DNA from: Microcoleus sp. AS-A8 | GTDB taxonomy: Bacteria > Cyanobacteriota > Cyanobacteriia > Cyanobacteriales > Coleofasciculaceae | Length of the DNA: 64,000 nucleotides | Assembly: GCA_039962225.1 (NCBI GenBank) | Contig: JAMPKV010000001.1 | Location: 744,001 to 808,000 of the forward strand | Direction: 5' to 3' | In this document: positions 53,761-62,720 of the stretch, one piece after another | Layout of the letters: every line of letters begins with the position of its first letter | Numbering within the stretch: position 1 is the first letter of the stretch | Position numbers and translations under genes: made by a program | The notes under the pieces: model-generated | The model's database searches: none | What the model was told of the DNA's origin: nothing | The model's input: only the letters and a program-made list of their open reading frames with translations

Positions 53761-56388
53761 ATGACCGCTGCATCTCCCCGTCCCTCGGCTTTAGAACCGC
53801 GTGAAGTAACCATTGATGTTTCTGCTCAATCCGACGAACCCAAGACAGACACACAGCACCATTCATCTGTCAGTGCCTTAGCAACTAATAAGGGAACTTT
53901 TTCTGCCTTCCTGGCTCCTCTGAATCAAGACACATTTAAACAAGTCGTTACAGAGGTAGAAGGCCGACTAGAGGTTGTTAATCAAACCTTATCCATGCTC
54001 GATAGCTTGCTGGATGCCCAAGGGTTTGACTCAATCCTGGATGAAATGTTACGTTCCATTACGACAAAAACCGGGGAACTCCTGGCGGCTGATCGCACCA
54101 CCATTTTTGTCTTGGATGAAGAAAGAAATCAACTCTGGTCGATTATTGCTAAGGATCAAGGCGGTGGTTCCCTAGAAATTCGCATTCCTGCCGATCAAGG
54201 GATTGCGGGTGAGGTCGCGACCTTCAAGAAAGTTATTAATATTCCCTACGATTTCTTTGACGATCCGCGCTCTGGTGCATCTAAAGAGCAATTTAAGAGA
54301 ACCGGATACCGCACCTACACAATGCTGGCGTTACCCCTGTTGAACGAGCAGGACGAGTTAGTTGCCGTTGTCCAACTCTTAAATAAATTAAAACCCCAGC
54401 ACGACCCAAAGGCGGCTTTAGAAGAAAAAATTGACCTGAACGGTTTCAGTTCTGAAGACGAGAGAGTTTTTGAGGAATTTGCCCCCTCAATTCGCCTGAT
54501 TATGGAGTCGTCTAGATCGCTGCGGCGGGCAACCCAAAAACAACGAGCAGCTCAAGCCTTAATATCCGCCACCAACTCCCTAAGCAAAAGCAGCTTAGAT
54601 TTGGAAGAAACCCTGAAAAAGGTGATGGATGAAGCCCAGCAACTGATGAATGCGTCTCGCAGTACGCTGTGGCTTATTGACCATGATCGCGATGATTTGT
54701 GGACAAAAATTCCCATCAATAACGTTTTACAAGAGATGCGCCTGCCGCGCTCAATGAGTTCCTTTGCCGGTCAAGTGGCTCTCACCGGTGAACCCGTTAA
54801 TATTGGGTTTGACCTTTATGACCATGAAGGCTCTGAAACCTCGAAAGAAACTGATAAGAGGACGGGTTATCGGACTTGTAGCCTGTTATGTATGCCCGTG
54901 TTTAATGCCGATGGAGAATTGATCGGCGTCACGCAGTTAATTAACAAGAAGAAACAGGGCGAATTTCCTGACTATGACCCAGCGGATTGGCCTAACGCAC
55001 CGGAGTGTTGGAAAGCGAGTTTCGATCGCGTTGACCAAGAATTCATGAAGGCGTTTAACATCCAAGCGGGTGTAGCCCTGCAAAACGCGAAGTTGTTTGA
55101 CACTGTTAAGCAACAAGAGCGAATGCAGCGCGATATTCTGCGAAGTCTTTCGGATGGAGTGATCTCGACCGATAAAGAAGGCAAAATTATCGCGGTGAAT
55201 GAGAGAGCCAGAGACCTACTCGGCTTAGATGCACAAAGACGTGTAGAAGGAGAATTGGTCAAGAATATCCTCCGCATTGAAGGCCAAGAACGAAAAGACG
55301 AGAACAAATTTGCCCAATGGTTAGAGGACGCTTTAAAGGGAAAGAGCGCCAAAGATCGCAAGCAATACTATCCTGATCGCACATTAATTTCCGGGGGACC
55401 TGAGCAACAACGCAGTGTGAATTTGTCGCTGAATACCATTGCCGACGCCAACGATGAGACTAAAGTGCGGGGGGCGTTGGTGGTGATGGAAGACATCAGT
55501 GATGAGAAGCGGCTTAAGAGTACGATGTATCGCTACATGACTCAGGAGCTGGCGGAGGAATTACTGAGACTTGACGACACCAAATTAGGGGGCGATCGCA
55601 AGGATGTTTCCATTCTCTTCTCCGACATTCGCGGCTATACCACCTTAACGGAAAGTTTAGAGGCAGAAGAGGTGGTGGGGATGTTGAATGAATATTTTGA
55701 GTCGATGGTCGAGGTGATTTTTAAATACAAAGGCACCCTCGATAAATACATCGGCGATGCCATCATGGCCGTCTTTGGTTCACCCTTACCCCTCAAAGAC
55801 CATGCCTGGAGGTCGGTGCAAACAGCTGTCGAAATGCGCCACCGTTTGGCAGAGTTCAATGAACGTCGCGAAGCCTGTAACAAGCCACAGATCAAAATTG
55901 GCATTGGGATTAATTCCGATAGTGTGATTAGTGGCAACATTGGTTCTAGCAAGCGGATGGAATTCACCGCTATTGGAGACGGTGTTAACCTAGGCTCTCG
56001 TTTGGAAGGCGCGAGTAAGCAATACGGCTGTGATATCGTGATTAGCGAATATACCTTCCGACCCTGCGCCGACAAAATTTGGTACAGGGAGCTAGATTGT
56101 ATTCGCGTTAAAGGTAAGAACGACCCCGTCAGAATTTATGAAGTGATGGGGTTACGCACAGAGTCCATTTCTGAGCAAAAGCAGGAAATCATCGAGCTTT
56201 ACCATAAAGGACGAGAGCATTACCTGAATCGGAAATTTACCCGTGCTATGACTGAGTTTGCCACCATTCTCGAAGATATTGACAAGGAAAATAAAGCGGC
56301 GTCATTGCACTTGACGCGCTGTCAGCATTTTCTCCAAGCCCCTCCACCCGATGACTGGGATGGTGTCTGGACATTAACGGAAAAGTAG
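53761..56388 (+). CDS. cyaB1: GAF-GAF-PAS class III adenylate cyclase, CyaB1-like
   Basis: An 875-residue soluble cyclase with the order of Anabaena CyaB1/CyaB2: two GAF domains (about 80-250 and 275-450), a PAS domain (about 465-580) and a class III catalytic domain (about 600-790), then a helical tail. GAF-A keeps the NKFDE cyclic-nucleotide signature (NK...F-SSE-DE); in GAF-B the final Glu is Gln (F-DRV-DQ). Catalytic features: metal Asp in FSDIRGYTTLTE and YIGDAIMAVFG, transition-state residues in GDGVNLGSRLEG. By analogy cAMP binding to the GAF pair activates synthesis. A strong terminator follows. CyaB1 rather than CyaB2 is a best guess. Confidence 0.88.
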   Translation: MTAASPRPSALEPREVTIDVSAQSDEPKTDTQHHSSVSALATNKGTFSAFLAPLNQDTFKQVVTEVEGRLEVVNQTLSMLDSLLDAQGFDSILDEMLRSITTKTGELLAADRTTIFVLDEERNQLWSIIAKDQGGGSLEIRIPADQGIAGEVATFKKVINIPYDFFDDPRSGASKEQFKRTGYRTYTMLALPLLNEQDELVAVVQLLNKLKPQHDPKAALEEKIDLNGFSSEDERVFEEFAPSIRLIMESSRSLRRATQKQRAAQALISATNSLSKSSLDLEETLKKVMDEAQQLMNASRSTLWLIDHDRDDLWTKIPINNVLQEMRLPRSMSSFAGQVALTGEPVNIGFDLYDHEGSETSKETDKRTGYRTCSLLCMPVFNADGELIGVTQLINKKKQGEFPDYDPADWPNAPECWKASFDRVDQEFMKAFNIQAGVALQNAKLFDTVKQQERMQRDILRSLSDGVISTDKEGKIIAVNERARDLLGLDAQRRVEGELVKNILRIEGQERKDENKFAQWLEDALKGKSAKDRKQYYPDRTLISGGPEQQRSVNLSLNTIADANDETKVRGALVVMEDISDEKRLKSTMYRYMTQELAEELLRLDDTKLGGDRKDVSILFSDIRGYTTLTESLEAEEVVGMLNEYFESMVEVIFKYKGTLDKYIGDAIMAVFGSPLPLKDHAWRSVQTAVEMRHRLAEFNERREACNKPQIKIGIGINSDSVISGNIGSSKRMEFTAIGDGVNLGSRLEGASKQYGCDIVISEYTFRPCADKIWYRELDCIRVKGKNDPVRIYEVMGLRTESISEQKQEIIELYHKGREHYLNRKFTRAMTEFATILEDIDKENKAASLHLTRCQHFLQAPPPDDWDGVWTLTEK

Positions 56389-56408
56389 GACGAAGGCATT
56401 AAATACCC

Positions 56409-56430
56409 AGCCCGCTTCGGCGGGCTTTTT
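56409..56430 (+). terminator. Intrinsic terminator after adenylate cyclase
   Basis: AGCCCGC TTCG GCGGGCT with TTTTT is a textbook stable tetraloop hairpin, 21 bp after the stop. Confidence 0.92.
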
Positions 56431-56996
56431 ATGATGCAATTCCCACAAGGATATCAAGTTACCCTGCTGGGAAAGCCATCCGTTAGCGAGCAAAGATAAG
56501 ATAAATCATGACATAACTTTCAATAGGGTGTTGTAGCTTCTATAGTGGTATTGACTAGCTTGTCAAATCTCAACGAAAAGCTAGCTATCTTCAGCAGTGA
56601 GCCGACTAGGGTAGGGTAGTTTTTTATAATTAGGCTTATGGTGATCGAATCATCGTCGTCTACTGAATGAACACGGTTGTGTATTGCCGATGCTATCTAG
56701 GCATTTTGATTAAACTGAAGTCAGCTAACTGGATAATAACGCTCTGAGCAGCAACGAGCTTTCTCCGGAGGATATCCCTAGTTATTCAGCAGGCCGCCAA
56801 ATGTCATGACCACCTCTGGCTACAACCTTAGACTAGTTATTTAAGATAGGATGGCAACCCTGAAAATTAGTCATAAAAATAGGGTTGAAGGTGTAGAGAC
56901 AAAAATTCTAGTTGGAGAAGCACTAGAAGCTCAAACAAACCTCAACAACAGGGAATCAAGGTGCAATTACGCGTCGTGCTTATTTATTCGTTGTGA
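56431..56996. other. Leader/promoter region of CHASE2-kinase gene
   Basis: 566 bp with no recognised gene. An ATG frame of 53 codons at 56851-57012 overlaps the kinase gene start but looks random. No repeat or RNA structure stood out. Confidence 0.4.
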
Positions 56997-59387
56997 GTGG
57001 TCAGATACGTGAAAGTGACGAGTGGGGAGTTAACTCAAAACTCAAAAGAAACTACGTCCCTCTTAACCAAGGCAACTAAAGGCGGGATTCTAGCCTTGGT
57101 TCCTTCAAAAAGCTCTAACCTGGGGCTAAGGAGTTTGTGGCACTTCGGTCGTGCTGTGTTCAGACATCCTGCGGCGATCGCCAGTCTGACGGTTATGGGT
57201 TTGCTGTTGGTGGGTCGGCAGCTACGTCTGTTGGAGCCTATAGAGCTGACAGCGTTTGACTATATGATGCAGCTACGACCTGCACTACCACTAGACGATC
57301 GCCTGCTGATCGTGGAGGGGACGGAGGCCGATATTCAGTCCTATGGGTTCCCCCTAAAGGATGCCTTGCTCAATCAGCTAATGACCAAGCTGGAAAAGCA
57401 TCAACCCGCCGTCATTGGTTTGGATATCTATCGGGATATTGCCTATCCCCCAGGTCATGCTGAATTTTCAACGCGGCTAAAAAATAGCGATCGCATTGTT
57501 CCCGTTTGCAAACTCAGCGATTCCAATAATCCTGGCACACCACCCCCCCCAGGGGTTCCCATCGAACGTGTTGGCTTCAGTGACTTTTCGGTAGATGCCA
57601 AAAGTGTGGTTAGGCGAGCTTTATTACTTGGCGAGCCACCGACGAATTCTCGCTGCATGAGTGACTCCTCGTTCAGCTTTCAACTGGCACGACGCTACTT
57701 GGAACAAAAAGGAATACAGCCGCAATTGACCCCACAACAGCACATCAAACTGGGTAAAGCGAGCTTAAAGCCGCTCGACCCCAATGACGGGGGCTACCAA
57801 CAAGCGGATACCGGCGGCTACCAAATTCTCTTAAATTACCGCTCTGGAGGCGCGCTGGCGCGAAGCGTGACCTTAAGGGACGTTCTGCAAGACCGAGTAG
57901 ACCCTAACTGGATCAAAAACCGCATCGTCCTGATTGGTCTAACCGCCCCTAGCCTGAACGATCTCCTCTATACCCCCTATAGTACGGGTCAGCAACGCTT
58001 CGAGAGAACCCCAGGAGTCGTGATCCATGGTCAAATCGCCAGTCAATTGCTCAGTAGCGCCCTCGATGGACAATCCCTGTTTTGGTTCTGGCCAGAGTGG
58101 GGAGAAGTCTTGTGGATTTGGGTGTGGTCAATGGCTGGTGGTGTCGTTGTGCGGGTTGTCCGTCACCCCGGACAGCTAGCCATTGCTGAGATTGGAGCCT
58201 TGAGTTTGTTGTTAGGGAGTTCAGTATTCGTATTTTTGGGGTCTGGATGGATTCCCATCGTAGCCCCCGCTTTAGGTTTAATTTTTGCCAGTACTGGAGT
58301 TCTCGCTTACAACGGTTACGAGGCTGAGCAAGAAAAGCGCAAAGCGGATGAAGAGCGCCGTTATATTGAGCAAAAAGCGAAGGAGCAAGAGAGTAACCTA
58401 GCACTTTTGCAAGAACTCTTGAGAGAGAGGCTTCACCAGTCATCTAAAGCAGATTCCCAGGTATCGATCCCTGAATCAACGGATATGCCTCCCGATGATG
58501 GGGACACAGCAATTGCGACGCCGGAAGACTTTACATCTCCCACCAAGGATAAGGTCGCACCCCAACCCCAAGACACCTCCCAACATTTGGCTGGACGCTA
58601 CGACATTCAGAATGTTTTGGGTGCTGGTGGGTTTGGTCTTACCTATCTAGCAAAAGATACTCAGCGACCCGGTACACCGACTTGTGTAGTCAAGCATTTA
58701 AAACCGGCTCGCCGTGATGACAAATTTTTAGGCGTTGCCAGACGGCTGTTTGAAACTGAGGCCGAAATTTTAGAGAAGTTAGGTAAACATCCTCATATTC
58801 CTCAGTTACTAGCTTATTTTGAAGAAAAGCAAGAGTTTTACTTAGTTCAAGAATATGTTGAAGGTCATCCTCTGAGTGATGAATTGCCAGTGGATAAAAA
58901 ACTTCCCGAAGCGCAAGTTTTTAACTTTCTGAAGGAAACTTTAGAAATTCTAGTGTTTATCCACGAACACAAAGTCATTCATCGGGATATCAAGCCGAGC
59001 AATATCATGCGTCGTGAATCTGACAATCAACTTTTCTTAATTGATTTTGGCGCAGTCAAGCAGATTCAACCCCAAGAGCCAACAGATCAAGAAAATTACA
59101 CCGTTGCTATTGGTACTCGTGGCTATGCTCCAGCCGAGCAATATGCGGGACACCCCACGCTGAGCAGTGATATTTACGCTTTAGGAATGATTGGTATTCA
59201 AGCTCTCACGGGCATTCCGCCCTATCAACTGGGGCATTCAGAATCGGGGGATGTCATCTGGCGGCATTTAGTGAGTGTCGGGGAAGAATTTGCTGCGGTT
59301 TTAGAGAAGATGGTGCGTTACCATTTCGCTGCAAGATACCAATCAGCCGCTGAGGTATTGGAAGACTTGCAGCGAATCAAAAGTTGA
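56997..59387 (+). CDS. CHASE2 sensor - Ser/Thr protein kinase
   Basis: A 796-residue membrane receptor kinase. One N-terminal helix (about 62-78, IASLTVMGLLLVGRQLRLL) precedes a large extracytoplasmic CHASE2 domain (about 85-365). Three membrane helices (about 365-450) follow, then a charged coiled-coil (EQEKRKADEERRYIEQKAKE) and a cytosolic kinase (GAGGFGLTY, VVKHLKPA, VIHRDIKPSNI, LIDFGAVK, GTRGYAPAEQ). CHASE2 is a presumed ligand sensor of unknown ligand. The GTG start at 56997 lacks a ribosome site; further GTGs follow. The gene lies after the cyclase and may be independent. A perfect hairpin ends it. Confidence 0.88.
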   Translation: MVRYVKVTSGELTQNSKETTSLLTKATKGGILALVPSKSSNLGLRSLWHFGRAVFRHPAAIASLTVMGLLLVGRQLRLLEPIELTAFDYMMQLRPALPLDDRLLIVEGTEADIQSYGFPLKDALLNQLMTKLEKHQPAVIGLDIYRDIAYPPGHAEFSTRLKNSDRIVPVCKLSDSNNPGTPPPPGVPIERVGFSDFSVDAKSVVRRALLLGEPPTNSRCMSDSSFSFQLARRYLEQKGIQPQLTPQQHIKLGKASLKPLDPNDGGYQQADTGGYQILLNYRSGGALARSVTLRDVLQDRVDPNWIKNRIVLIGLTAPSLNDLLYTPYSTGQQRFERTPGVVIHGQIASQLLSSALDGQSLFWFWPEWGEVLWIWVWSMAGGVVVRVVRHPGQLAIAEIGALSLLLGSSVFVFLGSGWIPIVAPALGLIFASTGVLAYNGYEAEQEKRKADEERRYIEQKAKEQESNLALLQELLRERLHQSSKADSQVSIPESTDMPPDDGDTAIATPEDFTSPTKDKVAPQPQDTSQHLAGRYDIQNVLGAGGFGLTYLAKDTQRPGTPTCVVKHLKPARRDDKFLGVARRLFETEAEILEKLGKHPHIPQLLAYFEEKQEFYLVQEYVEGHPLSDELPVDKKLPEAQVFNFLKETLEILVFIHEHKVIHRDIKPSNIMRRESDNQLFLIDFGAVKQIQPQEPTDQENYTVAIGTRGYAPAEQYAGHPTLSSDIYALGMIGIQALTGIPPYQLGHSESGDVIWRHLVSVGEEFAAVLEKMVRYHFAARYQSAAEVLEDLQRIKS

Positions 59388-59393
59388 AAGTTG

Positions 59394-59421
59394 AAGGTTG
59401 AAGGTTTGAACCTTCAACCTT
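59394..59421. terminator. Bidirectional hairpin between kinase and glgP
   Basis: AAGGTTGAAGGTT and AACCTTCAACCTT form a perfect 13-bp stem closing on two bases. It serves both convergent genes. It is the most perfect copy of the GTTGAAGG repeat family in the window. Confidence 0.65.
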
Positions 59422-59430
59422 TTACCCCTT

Positions 59431-61992
59431 CTAAGCCCAGAGTACTAAACCTAGCTCATAGGGACTAGAAAGATAGTCATGTTTAGGCAACACCCGCAGG
59501 GACAAACCCTGTAACCCACTCGCACCGTAAACCACATCACCCGTATAAATACTACGGTGGCTTTCGTCAGTGCCTTGATAATCCATCACGACCGGTATAC
59601 CGTTCATAATTTGCCCATCGGTGTTGATAGCTCCTTGATAGAGTTCCACTTGGACATCATCAGCACTCAGTCCTGCCAGATTGATTCGGGTTTTGACGGC
59701 GACCGATTGATTGACCATCAGATCGGCGGGGGCGGCGATGTCAACATCTTCAATTTTGATGTCGTACCAGCGTTCAAATAGCTGCCGCTTCCAACTCGCT
59801 AGCTCTTTCGCTGGCTTGTAGGTGTCGCCCGTCATGGCAAAATGGCGATTACTGGCTGGGAAATAGCCGTTTACGGCGTAATCCCGCAGCATCCGTGCCG
59901 TGTTGAAGACCGGGGTATTGAACCGGATGGCGTCTTTCATTTTTGCGACCCACCCTCTGGGAATTCCCTCGCTGTCACGATTGTAGAACAAGGGGACAAC
60001 CTCCTCCTCGAACAATTCGTAGAGAGCATTGGCTTCGACCTGATCTTCGTATTCTGGGTCATCATAGGTTTCCCCATGACCAATCGGCCAGCCAGTGCGG
60101 ACATAATCCGCTTCGTCCCACCATCCATCGAGAATGCTGAGATTGGGTAGACCATTCATCGCCCCCTTCATCCCAGAGGTTCCAGAGGCTTCTCTGGGGC
60201 GACGAGGCGTGTTCAACCAGACATCGCAACCAGCTACCATCATCCGCGCCAGATAAATGTCGTAGTCAGGGACGAATACCACATGATCCCCAATGCCCGC
60301 TTCACGAATCTGGCGGATGATTTGGCGGATTAATTCTTTCCCTGGCATGTCCTTAGGATGGGCTTTCCCGGCAATCACAAACTGGACTTGTCGGTCTTTG
60401 TTGGCCCTCATGATTTTCTTAATCCGCTCCATGTCGCGCATGAACAGGTTGGCTCGCTTGTAGGTGGCAAACCGACGGGCAAAGCCAATTGTCAAAACGC
60501 TGGGGTCGAGGATTTCGTTGACTTGAGCCAGTTCTGTTGGGGGTGCCCCGCGATCGCGTAAATGCTTGAGTACCCGCTCCCGCACATACACAACCAGCTC
60601 CGAGCGCTGCCGCTCGTGATTGCGCCACAATTCCTCATCAGGAATTGAGTTCACCCGCTCCCACAAGGGGTCATCTGCCCCTTTATCCGACCAGCTTGGC
60701 CCCAGATAACGGTCATACAGTTCCTGCGTCGGCTTCGCCACAACGCTTCGAGCATGTACCCCGTTAGTAATCGACGTAATCGGCACTTCTGGCAATGGCA
60801 GGTTCGGCCACAGCCCCTGGAACATCACCCGTGATACTTCTCCATGCAGGGAGCTGACCCCATTGGTATAGCTGGCTGTCTTAAGCGCTAACGCAGCCAT
60901 ACTAAAGGGGGAGGCCAGATCCGCCGGGTTTTCCCGTCCTAAACCGAGAAATTCCTCTCTCGATAAGCCAAAGATATTGGCATAGTGACCCACATAGTAC
61001 ATGGCCTTATCGGGGGGAAACAGGTCAAACCCAGCAGAGACCGGTGTATGAGTCGTAAAAATTTGCGTAGATTGGGCCACCTGCTTCGCTTCATGGAAGC
61101 TCAGCCCTTCTTCCTGCATCAGCTTACGGATGCGCTCTAGAATCAAAAAGGCCGAGTGACCTTCGTTGAGATGATAGACCGTCGGCTTGTATCCCAACGC
61201 TTGTAGGGCACGCATCCCCCCAATCCCTAACATCATCTCCTGGTGAATCCGCATATCCAGGTCACCGCCATACAACTCATCGGTGATGTCGTGGTCGTAG
61301 GGATTGTTCGGTTCAATATTTGTGTCTAGTAGATATAAGGGTACGGTTCCAACCTGTACTCGCCAGATACGGGCATACACAGTACGACCTGGATAGTCTA
61401 CTTCGATCCGCAGCTCTGAACCATCGGCATTCCGCTCTAGGTGAAGCGGCATATTGTAGAAATCGTTGATCGGATAGCGTTCCTGCTGCCAACCATCGGC
61501 GTTAAGGTACTGGGCAAAATAGCCTTCCTGGTAAAGCAAACCGACCGCTACCAAAGGTAAACCTAGGTCAGAGGCTGACTTGAGGTGGTCTCCAGCCAGG
61601 ACACCCAAGCCACCGGAGTAGATGGGTAGACAATCCGTCAAACCATACTCAGCGCAGAAGTACGCATAGCATTCAGTTTTCTCTCCTTTGTCGCGATGTT
61701 TGCGGTACCATGTCCGCTCTTTGAGGTAGTCGTCCAGCTGTCGAGAGGCTCGCTCCATTTGGGCCAGAAAGCCTTCATCTTCCGCCACTTCCTGAAGCCG
61801 CGCTTGGCTGATGGTGCCCAGCATCAAGACAGGGTTGTGGCGGCTGGACTCCCACAAATCGCGGTCTAAACGTCGGAATAAATCTTTGGTCTCGACATTC
61901 CAATCCCAGTGGAGGTTGTAAGCCAGCTTTCGTAAGGGTTCAAGCGGCTTCGGTAGGGAAGGAGAGACGTTAAACGTGCGAATTGGCTGCAT
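59431..61992 (-). CDS. glgP: Alpha-glucan phosphorylase GlgP
   Basis: An 853-residue glycogen phosphorylase of the bacterial GlgP branch (family 35). It releases glucose 1-phosphate from glycogen. The PLP-binding Lys is in GTSGMKGAMNGLPN; other landmarks are EYGLTDCLPIYSGGLGVLAG, HLNEGHSAFL, FTTHTPVSAGFD and the PLP-proximal FARRFATYKRANLF. ATG 61992 gives the standard MQPIRTFNVSPSLP start. The gene is convergent with the CHASE2-kinase and divergent from psbI. Confidence 0.96.
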   Translation of the reverse strand: MQPIRTFNVSPSLPKPLEPLRKLAYNLHWDWNVETKDLFRRLDRDLWESSRHNPVLMLGTISQARLQEVAEDEGFLAQMERASRQLDDYLKERTWYRKHRDKGEKTECYAYFCAEYGLTDCLPIYSGGLGVLAGDHLKSASDLGLPLVAVGLLYQEGYFAQYLNADGWQQERYPINDFYNMPLHLERNADGSELRIEVDYPGRTVYARIWRVQVGTVPLYLLDTNIEPNNPYDHDITDELYGGDLDMRIHQEMMLGIGGMRALQALGYKPTVYHLNEGHSAFLILERIRKLMQEEGLSFHEAKQVAQSTQIFTTHTPVSAGFDLFPPDKAMYYVGHYANIFGLSREEFLGLGRENPADLASPFSMAALALKTASYTNGVSSLHGEVSRVMFQGLWPNLPLPEVPITSITNGVHARSVVAKPTQELYDRYLGPSWSDKGADDPLWERVNSIPDEELWRNHERQRSELVVYVRERVLKHLRDRGAPPTELAQVNEILDPSVLTIGFARRFATYKRANLFMRDMERIKKIMRANKDRQVQFVIAGKAHPKDMPGKELIRQIIRQIREAGIGDHVVFVPDYDIYLARMMVAGCDVWLNTPRRPREASGTSGMKGAMNGLPNLSILDGWWDEADYVRTGWPIGHGETYDDPEYEDQVEANALYELFEEEVVPLFYNRDSEGIPRGWVAKMKDAIRFNTPVFNTARMLRDYAVNGYFPASNRHFAMTGDTYKPAKELASWKRQLFERWYDIKIEDVDIAAPADLMVNQSVAVKTRINLAGLSADDVQVELYQGAINTDGQIMNGIPVVMDYQGTDESHRSIYTGDVVYGASGLQGLSLRVLPKHDYLSSPYELGLVLWA

Positions 61993-62010
61993 AAAGCGAC
62001 AAAGTTCCAA

Positions 62011-62408
62011 GTCTTACTCGGATCATATTGTGTACTTACTTGTGCTGAAATTGAGAGACCTTAATACTCTTTTTGTCAACAAATGCTCACTAAGCAGTTT
62101 TTAGGGGTGGGCATATAGAAATTAGATCTTGTGTTAAAAACTCTATTTGTGTCCCTACGCACCCGATTTTACCTAGCTACAATCCACTGATCCCGCTCTT
62201 CTCTGCCATCGGCTGGAACGCAACACAACCAGGATGCGTCATAGCTGACCAAAGCCCAGCTAATACAGTCACAGACGGCTGGAGAGCGACGCCGTTTCCT
62301 TGATTCAAGCCAAAAAAAGGAAGCCACCTTTGGGTATGATTAAGAAAGTTATAGCGTTTTGTAACGCTTAAGACATTCTGCTGTTCATCCTCTCTGGGAG
62401 ATATCAAT
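62011..62408. promoter_or_regulatory. Divergent control region between glgP and psbI
   Basis: About 400 bp without a gene. A TATGAT hexamer at 62335-62340 could be the psbI -10 box, and GGGAG at 62395-62399 is its ribosome site. Confidence 0.5.
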
Positions 62409-62525
62409 ATGGTGACCCTCAAAATTGTGGTCTATATCGTTGTTAGTATCTTCGTGGCTCTATTTGTGTTTGGCTTTTTGTCAAACGATCCGGCTCGTAA
62501 CCCCAATCGACGGGATTTGGAGTAA
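62409..62525 (+). CDS. psbI: Photosystem II reaction-centre protein I
   Basis: A 38-residue single-helix protein. The helix ([20 protein letters not shown]) is followed by the conserved [15 protein letters not shown] tail that marks PsbI. It binds next to the D1 protein and stabilises photosystem II dimers and early assembly complexes. GGGAG lies 8-10 nt before the ATG. The gene is monocistronic as far as seen. Confidence 0.95.
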   Translation: MVTLKIVVYIVVSIFVALFVFGFLSNDPARNPNRRDLE

Positions 62526-62720
62526 TTTACTCCAACGGTTAAGCGTAGCATGGTACTCTGGATGGCTGCGGCACCGATGGTGCTGGTCGTCTAGCAGGCC
62601 GAAAAAGCTTACCGCTTCATCCCCCAGTCTGAAAGGGCGAGGCGTGCCTTGCCCTGGCAGTATTCAGGGCGGTGGACGCTCACGTTTCGGAGCCGTCCCT
62701 TCGACTCTTACTGTTGAAAG
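62526..62720. other. Gap between psbI and LptD-like gene
   Basis: 195 bp with a GGGC-AGGC/GCCT-GCCC imperfect palindrome at 62635-62654, which could end psbI transcription. No gene is recognised. Confidence 0.4.

Noticed and set aside
56851-57012. 53-codon frame overlapping the CHASE2-kinase start
   Set aside because: Composition looks random and it overlaps the kinase in another frame.
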